A stretch of 64,000 nucleotides of DNA from Thermophilibacter immobilis (GTDB lineage: Bacteria > Actinomycetota > Coriobacteriia > Coriobacteriales > Atopobiaceae), in assembly GCF_015277515.1 (NCBI RefSeq), contig NZ_CP063767.1, positions 992,001 to 1,056,000 of the forward strand, given 5' to 3'. Under the pieces are notes generated by a model. That model saw only the letters and a list, made by a program, of their open reading frames with translations. It was not told the origin of the DNA and did not search any database. This document shows, in pieces, positions 16,371-25,121 of this stretch (the first letter of the stretch is position 1; every line of letters starts with the position of its first letter). Position numbers and translations under genes: made by a program.

Positions 16371-18448
16371 GCCGTGGCCCGAGCGCGCTCTCGGCGCTCA
16401 TAGCGGTCGACAAGCCGGTGGGCATGACGAGCTTCGACGTGGTTGCGCGCGTGCGCCGGGCCGTGGGCGAGCGGCGCGTGGGCCACGCGGGCACGCTCGA
16501 CCCGGCGGCCACGGGCGTGCTTGTGGTGGGCATCGGCCAGGCCACGCGACTGCTGGGCCAGCTCACGCTCGAGCGCAAGGGCTATCGCGCGAGGATCGAC
16601 CTGGGATCCGAGACCACGACCGACGATGCTGAGGGGGAGGCTACGGCAACGGCGGAGGTCCCCGAGCGCCTGCTCGACTCCGAGCTCGCCGCGCGGGCCG
16701 TCCGCTCCCTGGAAAAGACGCGCACTCAGGTGCCGCCTGACTACTCAGCCATCTCGGTGGGCGGCCGGCGTGCCTATGCGCTCGCCCGCGCGGGGGAGCG
16801 CCCCGCGCTCGCCCCGCGCCCCGCTCGCGTCTTTCGCGCCGCGCTCGTGGAGGTCCTGCCCGACGAGCGCGCCTGGGTCGTCGACCTCGACGTGTCCAAG
16901 GGGACCTACGTGCGCAGCATCGCGCGCGACCTCGGGCGCGAACTCGGCTGCTACGCGCACGTGGGGGCGCTCGAGCGGACCTTCGCGGGCCCGGTGGGCC
17001 TTTCCGATTGCGTGAGCCTCGGCGAGCTCGTCAGCGGCGGCGTTGGCCTCGTTCGTACGCGCTGCCTCGACCCGGCGCGCGTCCTCGGCCTCGCGCGGCG
17101 TCCGCTCGTCGCGAACGAGCTCGCCGCCGTCTCCAGCGGCCGGCCCATCGCCTGCGGCGTCGCGGCCGACGAGCACGGGGCGCACGAGCCCGCGCCCTCC
17201 GAGCGCGTCTGCCTGGTCTGGGACGGGGGGCTCGTCGGCATCTGGGCGCGCCGGGGGTCTCATCTCGTATGCGAGGCCAACTTTCCCCAGGCCATAGAGG
17301 GGGTGCGTCCGGACCTCTCCCAGGTGGGCCCCGTCTTTGCGCTGGGCCCGCATGCCGAGCGCCAGCTCGTGCGGGAGTCGATCCTGTGGCACGCTGGGTC
17401 GCAGGAACGGACGCATCCGTTCTCCCTGCTCGACGGCTCCGCGACCGGACGTCTGAGCTTTTGGGGCGCCGAGCCGCCCGCCACGCGCGCCAGCGGTGAG
17501 GGCCAGTCCGACGAGCAGCCCTTTGTGTGCGTCCTGGGGGCCTTCGACGGCCTGCATCGGGGACACAGGACCCTCATCGCCCGTGCGCGAGAGGAGGCCC
17601 GGCGGCGCTCCGCACGCCTTGCCGTCGTGACCTTCTCGCCCGACCCGGCCAGCGTGCTCGAGGGCCCCTGGGCCCCCCGCAACCTGCTTGGGACGTCCGA
17701 TCGCGCCCGCGCGCTCATGGCGTGCGGCATCGACCTGCTCGTGACGGTCGACTTCACCGGCGAGCTCGCCGCGCTCACGTACGAGCGCTTCGTCCGTGAC
17801 GTGCTCGGTGGGCTCATGAGCGTCTCCGCCCTCGTCGTGGGCTCGAACTTCCGGCTGGGCGCGGGCGGCGCCGGGACGGTCGACGCCCTGGCCGAGCTCG
17901 GCCGCGCGCATGGGTTCGACGTCATCGGCATGGACTTGGTGGATGTGGGCGGTACGCCCATCTCGGCCTCACGCATCCGCGCTCTCGTGGAGGCGGGGGC
18001 CGTCGAGGACGCCGCCGACCTCCTCGGCCGCTGCCACTTCGTGTGGGGACAGGTCGAGCATGGGCGCGGGGAGGGCACGGGGCTGGGCTTTCCCACGGCC
18101 AACGTGCGCGTCGACCGGAGCGTCTGCCTGCCCGCCGAGGGGGTGTACGCCGGATTCGTGGTCAGGGGGGCCGGTGCGCTCACGGCCTGGCCCGCCGCCA
18201 TCAACGTGGGCGTGCCGCGCACCTTCGCGCCGGGCGCCGAGGGCCAGGCATTTCTCGAGGCCACGCTCCTGGGATTCTCGGGGGACCTCTACGGGCAGTA
18301 CGTCTACGTGGTCTTTGTTCGCTGGCTGCGCGGGCCCGAGCGCTTCTCGTCGGTCGACGAGCTCACGCGCACGGTCCTCGCCAACGTGGACTGGGTGCGC
18401 CGCAGCCTGGGGGAGAGCGGCGTGGAGCTTGCGGGGGTGAGCGCGTGA
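16367..18448 (+). CDS. truB-ribF: Fused tRNA pseudouridine-55 synthase (TruB) and bifunctional riboflavin kinase/FAD synthetase (RibF)
   Basis: One uninterrupted 693-residue frame joins two enzymes usually encoded by neighbouring genes. Residues 1 to about 330 are TruB: VDKPVGMTSF, then GHAGTLDPAATGVL with the catalytic Asp, KGTYVRSIARDLG, and a PUA-like end. A linker of about 55 residues leads to RibF from about 385: FDGLHRGH of the FMN adenylyltransferase domain, VVGSNFRLGAGGAG, ISASRIR, and the riboflavin kinase block GLGFPTAN. TruB modifies U55 of tRNA; RibF makes FMN and FAD. Start TTG 16367 overlaps the nrnA stop and has GAGGAGAGG upstream. There is no stop codon and no frameshift-like run between the halves. 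Confidence 0.9.
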   Translation: MSRGPSALSALIAVDKPVGMTSFDVVARVRRAVGERRVGHAGTLDPAATGVLVVGIGQATRLLGQLTLERKGYRARIDLGSETTTDDAEGEATATAEVPERLLDSELAARAVRSLEKTRTQVPPDYSAISVGGRRAYALARAGERPALAPRPARVFRAALVEVLPDERAWVVDLDVSKGTYVRSIARDLGRELGCYAHVGALERTFAGPVGLSDCVSLGELVSGGVGLVRTRCLDPARVLGLARRPLVANELAAVSSGRPIACGVAADEHGAHEPAPSERVCLVWDGGLVGIWARRGSHLVCEANFPQAIEGVRPDLSQVGPVFALGPHAERQLVRESILWHAGSQERTHPFSLLDGSATGRLSFWGAEPPATRASGEGQSDEQPFVCVLGAFDGLHRGHRTLIARAREEARRRSARLAVVTFSPDPASVLEGPWAPRNLLGTSDRARALMACGIDLLVTVDFTGELAALTYERFVRDVLGGLMSVSALVVGSNFRLGAGGAGTVDALAELGRAHGFDVIGMDLVDVGGTPISASRIRALVEAGAVEDAADLLGRCHFVWGQVEHGRGEGTGLGFPTANVRVDRSVCLPAEGVYAGFVVRGAGALTAWPAAINVGVPRTFAPGAEGQAFLEATLLGFSGDLYGQYVYVVFVRWLRGPERFSSVDELTRTVLANVDWVRRSLGESGVELAGVSA

Positions 18449-20394
18449 TCAGCGACGAGGACAAGGAGAAGGTCCGGCAGGCCACCGACTTCGTGCGGCT
18501 CGTGGCCGAGACCGTAGAGCTTCGGCAGCGCGGCCAGGAGTTCTGGGGCTGCTGCCCCTTCCACGGCGAGAAGAGCCCCTCGTTCAAGGTCAATCCAGCC
18601 ACGGGCCTGTGGCACTGCTTTGGCTGCGGCGACGGGGGAGACGTCTTCTCCTACGTGCAGCGCCGCGAGGGCCTCGAGTTCCCCGACGCGATTCGCTACC
18701 TGGCCGACCGCGCGGGCATCGAGCTGACCGAGGAGCGGGGGGGCGCCCGCGGGCCCAAGAAGACCCGCCTCATGGAGGCCCTCGGGGAGGCCGAGAGCTA
18801 CTACCACACGATGCTCATGCGCGGGCGCGGCGGCGGCCCGGACGCCGCTCGGCGCTACCTCGCCGGGCGCGGATTTGGCGCGGGCGTCTGCCGCCGCTGG
18901 GCGCTCGGCTTCGCGCCGGGGCACGGCTCGCTCGTGGCCCATCTGCGCGGCAGGGGCTTCTCGGCGTCCGAGCTCGTGAGCGCCGACGTGGCCATGGAGC
19001 GTCAGGGGCGGCTGTCCGACCGCTTCTTCGACCGTGTGATGTTTCCCATCCACGACGAGCTGGGGCGCACGATCGCCTTTGGCGGGCGGGTGCTCGAGAG
19101 GCGCGACAACGTGGCCAAGTACGTCAACACGCGCGACACGCCCGCCTTCAACAAGGGCAAGCACCTCTTCGCCTACGACCGCGCCAAGGAGACGATGGCC
19201 GCCACCGGCGTCGCCATCGTCTGCGAGGGCTACACGGACGTCATCGCGATGCACGAGGCCGGCTTCACCAACGCCGTGGCCGCCCTGGGCACCGCCTTCA
19301 GGCTCGACCACGTCCGCCTCATGGAGCGCCAGCGGGTGAGCAAGATCATCTGCCTGTTCGACGGCGACGCCGCGGGCCAGCGAGCCGCCGAGCGCGCGGT
19401 GCGCTACCTCGACAAGACCTCGGCGGCCCTCCTGTGCGTGATCCTGCCCGACGGCCAGGACCCGATGGAGTTCCTCTCCGCCCACGGCGCCGAGGCGCTG
19501 CGCCCCATCCTTGCGTCCGCCCGCTCGCTCATGGACTTCGTCTTCGAGAAGCGCCTCGCCGCGCACGACCTGTCCTCGCCTGGGCGGCGCGTGCGCGCGC
19601 TCGAGGACATGGCGTCTCTGCTCGCGCCCCTCAAGCACTCCGTCCTGCTCGACGACTACGCGACCCGGCTGGCCGACACCCTGGGCATGGACGTCGACCA
19701 GACCAAGCGCGCCATCCGGGAGGCGCCCGTCGCAGAGCTTGAGGAGGAGCGGCCCCGCAGCGGCTCGCGCCAGGCTCTGGCCCCTGCGCGCGCGCGGGTC
19801 CCGTCGACGCCCGCGCCGCCGGACGAGGGGACGGCCGCGCCCGACGACTACGTCTTGGCCGACGCCTACGAGGACGCCGCGCCCCACGCCGCCGCGCCAG
19901 CCCCAAGGGGGGAGCCGCTCGCGGCGCTCTCGTCCGACGAGCGCATGCAGGTCGCCTCGGAGCGCGAGCTCCTCTGCGCCCTGGCGCAGCGGCCGGACGC
20001 TATGCGCCCCTACGAGGAGCGCATAGCCTCCCTCTCGTGGGCCGACGAGCGCCACGAGGCGATGGCCTGGGCGATCCTCTCGACGCCTGCGGGCACGAGC
20101 CCGTCGGCGGCGGTGGACGCTGCGCAGGCCGTGGTCGACGATGCGCCCCGCATCCTGTCGGGTGGGCGCGTCATGAGCGCCGAGGAGCTCAGCGACACCG
20201 AGAAGCTCGACCTCATCGTCGACACGGTCGAGCTCTTCTCGTGCCGTCGGCGCGTGCGCCAGATACGCGCACGCCTGCGCGGGGAGCCCGACGCGGCCGG
20301 CGACGAGTCGCAGCGCCTCTTCCAGGAGGCGACGAGGCTCCAGAGAAGGGTTAACGAGCTGGTGAGAAAGCTTTCCTCGGTTTCTGCCGAGTAG
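18445..20394 (+). CDS. dnaG: DNA primase
   Basis: Makes RNA primers at the replication fork. The 649-residue protein has an N-terminal zinc ribbon (CCPFHGEKSPSF...CFGCGDGGDVF), a catalytic TOPRIM domain with VCEGYTDVIAMHEAGF and LFDGDAAGQRAA, and a C-terminal DnaB-binding region preceded by a Pro/Ala-rich linker (about 440-490). GTG 18445 overlaps the ribF stop (GTGA), implying translational coupling. dnaG followed by sigA is the classic macromolecular synthesis arrangement, although rpsU is not present here. Confidence 0.96.
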   Translation: MISDEDKEKVRQATDFVRLVAETVELRQRGQEFWGCCPFHGEKSPSFKVNPATGLWHCFGCGDGGDVFSYVQRREGLEFPDAIRYLADRAGIELTEERGGARGPKKTRLMEALGEAESYYHTMLMRGRGGGPDAARRYLAGRGFGAGVCRRWALGFAPGHGSLVAHLRGRGFSASELVSADVAMERQGRLSDRFFDRVMFPIHDELGRTIAFGGRVLERRDNVAKYVNTRDTPAFNKGKHLFAYDRAKETMAATGVAIVCEGYTDVIAMHEAGFTNAVAALGTAFRLDHVRLMERQRVSKIICLFDGDAAGQRAAERAVRYLDKTSAALLCVILPDGQDPMEFLSAHGAEALRPILASARSLMDFVFEKRLAAHDLSSPGRRVRALEDMASLLAPLKHSVLLDDYATRLADTLGMDVDQTKRAIREAPVAELEEERPRSGSRQALAPARARVPSTPAPPDEGTAAPDDYVLADAYEDAAPHAAAPAPRGEPLAALSSDERMQVASERELLCALAQRPDAMRPYEERIASLSWADERHEAMAWAILSTPAGTSPSAAVDAAQAVVDDAPRILSGGRVMSAEELSDTEKLDLIVDTVELFSCRRRVRQIRARLRGEPDAAGDESQRLFQEATRLQRRVNELVRKLSSVSAE

Positions 20395-20408
20395 TTTGTG
20401 GGTATAGT
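20381..20408 (+). promoter_or_regulatory. Probable promoter of sigA
   Basis: TATAGT at 20403-20408 with a weak -35 TTTCTG at 20381-20386 (16-base spacer). It overlaps the last bases of dnaG and would give a leader of about 25 bases before the GTG start at 20440, allowing sigA expression separate from dnaG. Confidence 0.55.
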
Positions 20409-20439
20409 CTCGAGCACTAATGCGTCGAAGGGGAGATAC

Positions 20440-21810
20440 GTGGCAGGTAAGAAGACCAATGAGGACATCAAGCTTTCCGACGAGCTCAACAAGGTCGTCA
20501 AGGACCTCGTGGGCAGCGCCAAGAAGAGCGCGGCCCTCACCGAGGATGACATACAGGTCGCCCTGCGCGACATAGACGTCGACGATGACGAGCTCTCCGA
20601 CCTCTACGATGCGCTGCGCGCCAAGGGCGTCGAGGTCACGGGCACCGGCGAGACCCCCTCGGCGGACCCCGCGCTCGCTGGCGATGCGACTGAGGAGGAC
20701 TTCGACGAGGATGACGACGACGAGGAGGAGTCCTCCCGCGACGCGTCCCCCGACGACGATGAGGGCGAGTCCGAGAGCGCCAACGAGGCCAAGGCCGTCA
20801 AGGAGGCCCTGCGCGCCGTCCCCAAGGCCAAGGCGACCAAGCCCAGGCGCTCCTCGCGCGCCCGTGCCCGGCGCCAGGACACCTCGACCGTCATGCTCAC
20901 GGGCGACCCGGTGCGGATGTACCTCAAGGAGATCGGCAAGGTCGACCTGCTCACGGCCTCCGAGGAGGTCCACCTTGCCATGAAGATCGAGGCGGGCTGC
21001 GACGCCACGGGCAAGCTCGAGGCCGCCGAGGCCGAGCTCACCCGCGCCGAGCAGCGGCGCCTCATGCGCATCGAGCAGGTGGGCCTGGATGCCAAGCAGC
21101 AGCTCATCAGCGCCAACCTGCGCCTGGTGGTCTCCATCGCCAAGCGCTACGTGGGACGCGGCATGCTCTTCCTCGACCTCATCCAGGAGGGCAACCTCGG
21201 CCTCATCCGCGCCGTCGAGAAGTTCGACTATACCAAGGGCTTCAAGTTCTCCACCTATGCCACCTGGTGGATCCGCCAGGCCATCACCCGCGCGATTGCC
21301 GACCAGGCGCGCACCATCCGCATTCCGGTGCACATGGTCGAGACCATCAACAAGCTCATCCGCGTGCAGCGCCAGCTCCTGCAGGACCTTGGGCGCGACC
21401 CCACCCCCGAGGAGATCGGCGACGAGATGGGCATGTCGCCCGATCGCGTGCGCGAGATCCAGAAGATCAGCCAGGAGCCGGTCTCCCTCGAGACGCCCAT
21501 AGGCGAGGAGGAGGACTCCCAGCTCGGGGACTTCATCGAGGACTCCAGCGCCGTGGCACCGCCCGAGGCGGCCTCCGACTCGATGCTGCGCGAGCAGCTC
21601 GACCAGGTCCTCGACGGCCTGGCGGACCGCGAGCGCAAGGTCATCAAGTTCCGTTTCGGCCTGGAGGACGGCCACCCGCGCACCCTCGAGGAGGTCGGGC
21701 GCGAGTTCGGCGTGACTCGCGAGCGCATCCGCCAGATCGAGAGCAAGACCCTGGCCAAGCTCCGTCATCCCAGCCGCAGCGGACGTCTGAAAGACTACAT
21801 GGAGGAGTGA
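20440..21810 (+). CDS. sigA: Primary RNA polymerase sigma factor (sigma-70 group 1)
   Basis: Directs RNA polymerase to housekeeping promoters. The 456-residue protein has an acidic region 1.1 and linker rich in Asp/Glu, region 1.2 ([10 protein letters not shown]), region 2 with the -10-melting block [13 protein letters not shown], region 3, and region 4.2 with the -35-binding helix [16 protein letters not shown]. Start GTG 20440 follows AAGGGGAGATAC; the frame is open upstream to 20398 but that part lacks a ribosome binding site. Region 2.4/3.0, which reads extended -10 DNA, is intact, consistent with the TGCTAnnnT promoters in this window. Confidence 0.97.
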   Translation: MAGKKTNEDIKLSDELNKVVKDLVGSAKKSAALTEDDIQVALRDIDVDDDELSDLYDALRAKGVEVTGTGETPSADPALAGDATEEDFDEDDDDEEESSRDASPDDDEGESESANEAKAVKEALRAVPKAKATKPRRSSRARARRQDTSTVMLTGDPVRMYLKEIGKVDLLTASEEVHLAMKIEAGCDATGKLEAAEAELTRAEQRRLMRIEQVGLDAKQQLISANLRLVVSIAKRYVGRGMLFLDLIQEGNLGLIRAVEKFDYTKGFKFSTYATWWIRQAITRAIADQARTIRIPVHMVETINKLIRVQRQLLQDLGRDPTPEEIGDEMGMSPDRVREIQKISQEPVSLETPIGEEEDSQLGDFIEDSSAVAPPEAASDSMLREQLDQVLDGLADRERKVIKFRFGLEDGHPRTLEEVGREFGVTRERIRQIESKTLAKLRHPSRSGRLKDYMEE

Positions 21811-21848
21811 TCCTCGCGTCGAGGCGTCAACTGGAAGGCTAGGACTTC

Positions 21849-22709
21849 ATGAACGATCAGCGCATTGCCGTGCTCACGGACACGGGAACCGATGTCCCGG
21901 CTTCCTTCGCGGCCGCCCATGACGTCCGCGAGGTTTCCTTGCTGGTGAGCTATGCGGAAAAGACGTATCGCTCGGGCGTCGACATCACCACGGACGACGT
22001 CGTCGATCGCATGCCGGGCGAGGTTCCCACGACGAGCCTCCCCAGCCCCGACGACGTCCGTGCCGCGCTCGGGCGAGCCCGCACCGACGGCTACGAGCGC
22101 GGCGTGTTCGTGACCACGGCGAGCGGCCTCTCCTCGACGTGCTCGGTGGTCGAGCTCGTCGCGCGTCAGAGCGACGATTTTCCCACCTTGGTGGTGGACA
22201 GCAGGTCGGTCGGCATCGGGGCCGGCTTCGTGGTCATGGAGGCCGTTCGCCTCGTCGAGGGTGGCGTCGCGTTCGACGAGCTGCAGGGCCGTCTTGAAGT
22301 CCTCAGCTCCGAGACGCGCATCTTCTTTGCGATGAAGGACCTCGCATACACCCGTCGCGGCGGGCGCATCAACGAGGCCACCTATCGCCTGGGCACCGTT
22401 CTCAACATCAAGCCCATCCTTTCCTGCGACGAGCAGGGGCGCGTGATCGTCCTCAAGAAGGCACGCGGCTGGGAGAGAGCCCTAGCGAGCGAGCTGGAGC
22501 TCGCGCGGGAACGAGCAAAGAAGTTCGGGAGCGTGGTCTGCTCGGTGTGCTGCACCAAGACAGAGGACCGAACCGCGGAGCTCATGGCCCGCCTGCGCTC
22601 GTGCGTCTCGAATCTCTCCGACGTCTTTCCGAGCGCGCTCTCCCCGGACCTCGTCGTGCACACCGGCCCCGCCCTCGTAGGCATCGCAGTGCGGCCGGAG
22701 ACGCTCTAG
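21849..22709 (+). CDS. DegV family fatty-acid-binding protein
   Basis: DegV proteins bind fatty acids and, in Firmicutes, act as FakB subunits handing host fatty acids to the FakA kinase. The 286-residue protein opens with AVLTDTGTDVPASF, has TTSLPSPDDV with the Ser/Thr ligand loop, TASGLSSTCSV, and RRGGRINEATYRLG, all typical of the family. ATG 21849 lies 38 bases after sigA with GGCTAGGAC upstream. FakA is not in the window. The fatty acid specificity is unknown. Confidence 0.88.
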   Translation: MNDQRIAVLTDTGTDVPASFAAAHDVREVSLLVSYAEKTYRSGVDITTDDVVDRMPGEVPTTSLPSPDDVRAALGRARTDGYERGVFVTTASGLSSTCSVVELVARQSDDFPTLVVDSRSVGIGAGFVVMEAVRLVEGGVAFDELQGRLEVLSSETRIFFAMKDLAYTRRGGRINEATYRLGTVLNIKPILSCDEQGRVIVLKKARGWERALASELELARERAKKFGSVVCSVCCTKTEDRTAELMARLRSCVSNLSDVFPSALSPDLVVHTGPALVGIAVRPETL

Positions 22710-22786
22710 GACGTTCAGGCGGGCCCGTCGGCAAGATCAGGTGCTGGCCTAGGGTCTCGTCCTTCTCGCCAGGGCAGGATTCGCAT

Positions 22787-22815
22787 AAAAAAACCAGCGA
22801 AAGAAATCGCTGGTT
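22787..22815 (-). terminator. Rho-independent terminator of tRNA-Asn
   Basis: On the minus strand ACCAGCGA and its complement (22793-22800 and 22808-22815) form an eight-base-pair stem followed by seven T residues (A run at 22787-22793 on the plus strand). It lies about 15 bases past the tRNA 3' end. Confidence 0.85.
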
Positions 22816-22830
22816 CGTATGAATTCTAAA

Positions 22831-22905
22831 TGGCTCCCCGGGCAGGATTCGAACCTGCGACACGCTGATTAACAGTCAGCTGCGCTACCACTGCGCCACC
22901 GGGGA
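22831..22905 (-). tRNA. tRNA-Asn (anticodon GTT)
   Basis: The reverse complement folds into a cloverleaf: acceptor TCCCCGG with CCGGGGA, a D arm with AGTGGTA, anticodon stem GCTGA/TCAGC around the loop CTGTTAA (anticodon GTT), T arm GCAGG-TTCGAAT-CCTGC, discriminator G and an encoded CCA end. The length is 75 bases including CCA. Promoter and terminator flank it, so it is an independent unit. Confidence 0.95.
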
Positions 22906-22931
22906 ATGAAGACGCTTCCACGCAAGGAATC

Positions 22932-22959
22932 AGTATACCGATGCGCGAGATTGGCGCAA
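22932..22959 (-). promoter_or_regulatory. Promoter of tRNA-Asn
   Basis: Read on the minus strand: TTGCGC (complement of 22954-22959), 16-base spacer and TATACT (complement of 22932-22937). It lies about 27 bases before the mature tRNA 5' end. Confidence 0.65.
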
Positions 22960-23037
22960 GGGGCAATTTCCGATTTCTTCGCGGCACCCGCGTGGACGAG
23001 CCCCCGCTCTGCCGTTTTCATGACCCGCCATGCGCTG

Positions 23038-23046
23038 TGCTAGGAT
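23038..23046 (+). promoter_or_regulatory. Extended -10 promoter for the polysaccharide ABC exporter
   Basis: TGCTAGGAT, an extended -10 without a clear -35. Transcription would start near 23053 and reach the exporter start at 23101. Confidence 0.5.
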
Positions 23047-23100
23047 TTGCAGGTCACGTTGCATCACCCAAAGCACCGCTCGGCCCGACCGGGAGGAATC

Positions 23101-23928
23101 TTGAGCCAAGACATCACCGTCACGGACGGCCCCGCGCACGTCTCGAGGAGAAACGACAAGGACCGCTTCATCCTCGAGCAGCTCGTGACCAAGGACTTCA
23201 AGCTGCGGTACCGCCGCTCGGTTCTGGGGGTGGTCTGGAGCGTCTTGAACCCCCTGCTGATGATGATCATCATGAGCTTCGTGTTCAGCTACTTCCTCAA
23301 GGGCTCCTCGGTCGCCAACTATCCGCTCTACCTCATCGTGGGCAACGTCACCTTCAGCCTCATGAACGAGTCCACGAGCGCAGGTCTGCGCTCCATCATC
23401 GACGCCGCGCCGCTGCTCAAGAAGGTCAAGGTGGACCGCTGGGTCTTCCCGGTCCAGAAGGTCCTCTCCGCCGCGGTCAACTTCGCCTTCTCGCTCATCG
23501 CGGTCGTGATCGTGATGCTCTTCTATCGGATTGCGCCCACCTGGCACCTCGTCTGGATGATTCCGGCCCTTCTGCTGCTCATGGTCTTCTGCATGGGCGT
23601 GAGCATGCTCATCGGCGCCCTCGCGGTCTTCTTCCGCGACATGATCCACCTGTGGAGCGTCCTGCTCACGGCCTGGACCTACCTCACTCCCATCTTCTGG
23701 GACCTCTCCCTGCTGACGAACAGCCCCGACGTACCGTGGCTCGTCCTCGCGGTGGTCAAGGCGAACCCCATGTACAACTACCTCGACATGATGCGCTGCG
23801 CCATCGTCTACCAGGCAAGCCCGGGCGCCATCGTGATCGTTCTGGCCGTCGCCTGGGCGCTCGTCGCCCTTCTTGCGGGCGTCCTGGTCTTTCGCAAGGT
23901 CGAGCACAAGTTCATCCTCTACATCTAG
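23101..23928 (+). CDS. Polysaccharide/teichoic acid ABC exporter, permease subunit (TagG/Wzm type)
   Basis: Membrane subunit that moves lipid-linked glycans to the outer face. The 275-residue protein has an amphipathic cytoplasmic N terminus (KDFKLRYRRSVLGVVWSVLNP, the ABC2 entry block) and six hydrophobic segments, including one with NEST and one with FFRDMIHLW, a hallmark of TagG/RfbA permeases. I chose TTG 23101 because GGGAGGAATC directly precedes it; a TTG at 23047 lacks a ribosome binding site and overlaps the promoter. The ATPase gene follows after 21 bases. The glycan exported is unknown. Confidence 0.88.
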   Translation: MSQDITVTDGPAHVSRRNDKDRFILEQLVTKDFKLRYRRSVLGVVWSVLNPLLMMIIMSFVFSYFLKGSSVANYPLYLIVGNVTFSLMNESTSAGLRSIIDAAPLLKKVKVDRWVFPVQKVLSAAVNFAFSLIAVVIVMLFYRIAPTWHLVWMIPALLLLMVFCMGVSMLIGALAVFFRDMIHLWSVLLTAWTYLTPIFWDLSLLTNSPDVPWLVLAVVKANPMYNYLDMMRCAIVYQASPGAIVIVLAVAWALVALLAGVLVFRKVEHKFILYI

Positions 23929-23949
23929 CATCCAAGGAGTTATCCGCGC

Positions 23950-24702
23950 ATGGCTGAAACCTCCCCCGAGTACGCGATCGAGGTCAACGACGTCTCGATG
24001 ATCTTCAACATCGCGAGTGAGCAGCTCAACAACCTCAAGGAGTACTTTATCAAGCTCATGAGGCACGAGCTGTTCTTCAAGGAGTTCAGGGCCCTCGACC
24101 ACGTGGACTTCAAGGTGAGCCCCGGCGAGGTCGTGGGGCTCGTGGGCACCAACGGCTCTGGCAAGTCCACGATGCTCAAGTGCATTGCCGGTGTGCTCGA
24201 GCCCTCCGAGGGCTCCGTCAGGGTGCGGGGCTCCATCGCCCCCCTCATCGAGCTCGGGGCGGGCTTCGACGTCGACCTCACAGCCCTCGAGAACATCTAC
24301 CTTAACGGAGCCCTCCTGGGCTACTCCAAGGGGTTCATCGACGCCCATCTCCAGGACATCATCGACTTCGCCGAGCTCCAGGACTTCATGGACATGCCGC
24401 TCAAGAACTACTCGTCGGGCATGGTCGCGCGCATCGCGTTCTCCATCGCCACGGTCACGGAGCCCGACGTCCTCATCGTCGACGAGACCCTCTCGGTGGG
24501 TGACGTCTTCTTCCAGGAGAAGTGCGAGCGCCGCATCCGCGAGTTCATCGAGTCCGGCAAGGTCACGGTCCTGTTCGTCTCCCACTCGCTCGAGCAGGTC
24601 GAGCGCATCTGCCAGCGCGCCATCTGGATCGAGAAGGGCGTCCAGCGCATGGACGGCCCGGTCGTCGAGGTGTGCCAGGCCTATCGGGCGCAGTTCGGCT
24701 AG
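23950..24702 (+). CDS. Polysaccharide/teichoic acid ABC exporter, ATPase subunit (TagH/Wzt type)
   Basis: Energises the neighbouring permease. The 250-residue protein has Walker A GTNGSGKST, the signature region NYSSGMVARIAFSIAT, Walker B DVLIVDETLSVGD, and the H-loop VSHS. The N-terminal SEQLNNLKEYF and GSIAPLIELGAGFDVDLTALENI blocks are typical of Wzt/TagH. It ends near residue 250 without the C-terminal carbohydrate-binding domain of long Wzt proteins, so it resembles the short type that needs no O-antigen cap. Two-gene operon. Confidence 0.9.
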   Translation: MAETSPEYAIEVNDVSMIFNIASEQLNNLKEYFIKLMRHELFFKEFRALDHVDFKVSPGEVVGLVGTNGSGKSTMLKCIAGVLEPSEGSVRVRGSIAPLIELGAGFDVDLTALENIYLNGALLGYSKGFIDAHLQDIIDFAELQDFMDMPLKNYSSGMVARIAFSIATVTEPDVLIVDETLSVGDVFFQEKCERRIREFIESGKVTVLFVSHSLEQVERICQRAIWIEKGVQRMDGPVVEVCQAYRAQFG

Positions 24703-24745
24703 GGGCGCGTCGGGACACCATGAAAAAGCTCGAAAATAGGCTCAG

Positions 24746-24876
24746 GGGGACTTGTCAGCAGTTTTTTCGCGACCTGTTGAGTATTGGTCGGGGTGAGCCC
24801 AGGAAAGCAGCAGGTCAGAGGGTTGGCCATTTTCTCTCTACTTGGGGTGAGCTCAAAAAACTGCTGGCAAGTCCCC
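24746..24876. repeat. Long inverted-repeat element B between the ABC exporter and pyrR
   Basis: Twenty-two-base arms at 24746-24767 and 24855-24876 pair along their full length with one U-G wobble when read left to right; the arm core is GGGGACTTGTCAGCAG followed by a T run. The core matches element A. Inside, GACCTG near 24771 can pair with CAGGTC near 24811. A 60-codon ATG frame (24720-24902) crosses it, but half that frame is the arms themselves, so I do not call it a gene. The right arm is followed by TTTG. Confidence 0.75.
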
Positions 24877-24967
24877 TTTGGGCCTTCGCCGGGCACCGTT
24901 GAGCCATCAGAAGATGCCCAACGCGCATCCAAACTCGTGAGGACGCCGCAAAAGGGACAATTGGCCC

Positions 24968-24996
24968 TTGTGGACAGGGAAACTTTGGCGTAGAGT
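24968..24996 (+). promoter_or_regulatory. Promoter of the pyr operon
   Basis: TTGTGG (24968-24973), 17-base spacer and TAGAGT (24991-24996). Transcription would begin near 25003, leaving a leader of about 120 bases before pyrR that contains a terminator-like hairpin. Confidence 0.6.
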
Positions 24997-25055
24997 GCTC
25001 TGGAACCTTTAAGTCGGTACGAGATACCCTCAAGGTCAGTCCTCGGACGCTTCAT

Positions 25056-25105
25056 ATGCCTTTCTCGGGTGCCTCGTGCCGCGCAAGTGGTAGGGCATCT
25101 TTTTT
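25056..25105 (+). terminator. Attenuator-like terminator in the pyr leader
   Basis: ATGCCTT at 25056-25062 pairs with AGGGCAT at 25092-25098 (one G-U), followed at once by six T residues at 25100-25105. Because it lies between the promoter and the pyrR start, it would stop transcription before the operon unless opened. In PyrR-controlled operons, PyrR with UMP favours such a terminator. I could not find a sequence matching the Bacillus PyrR-binding loop. Confidence 0.55.
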
Positions 25106-25121
25106 GTAGGAAGGGAGTCCC

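Noticed and set aside
18304-21768. A 1154-codon open frame on the minus strand across dnaG and sigA
   Set aside because: It is antisense to two certain genes. High GC with G/C at third positions removes stops from the opposite strand; the translation is low complexity with no recognisable domain.
24720-24902. A 60-codon frame (MKKLENRLRGTCQQFF...) between the ABC exporter and pyrR
   Set aside because: Half of it consists of the inverted-repeat arms of element B, and similar residues appear on the opposite strand for that reason. No ribosome binding site precedes the ATG.
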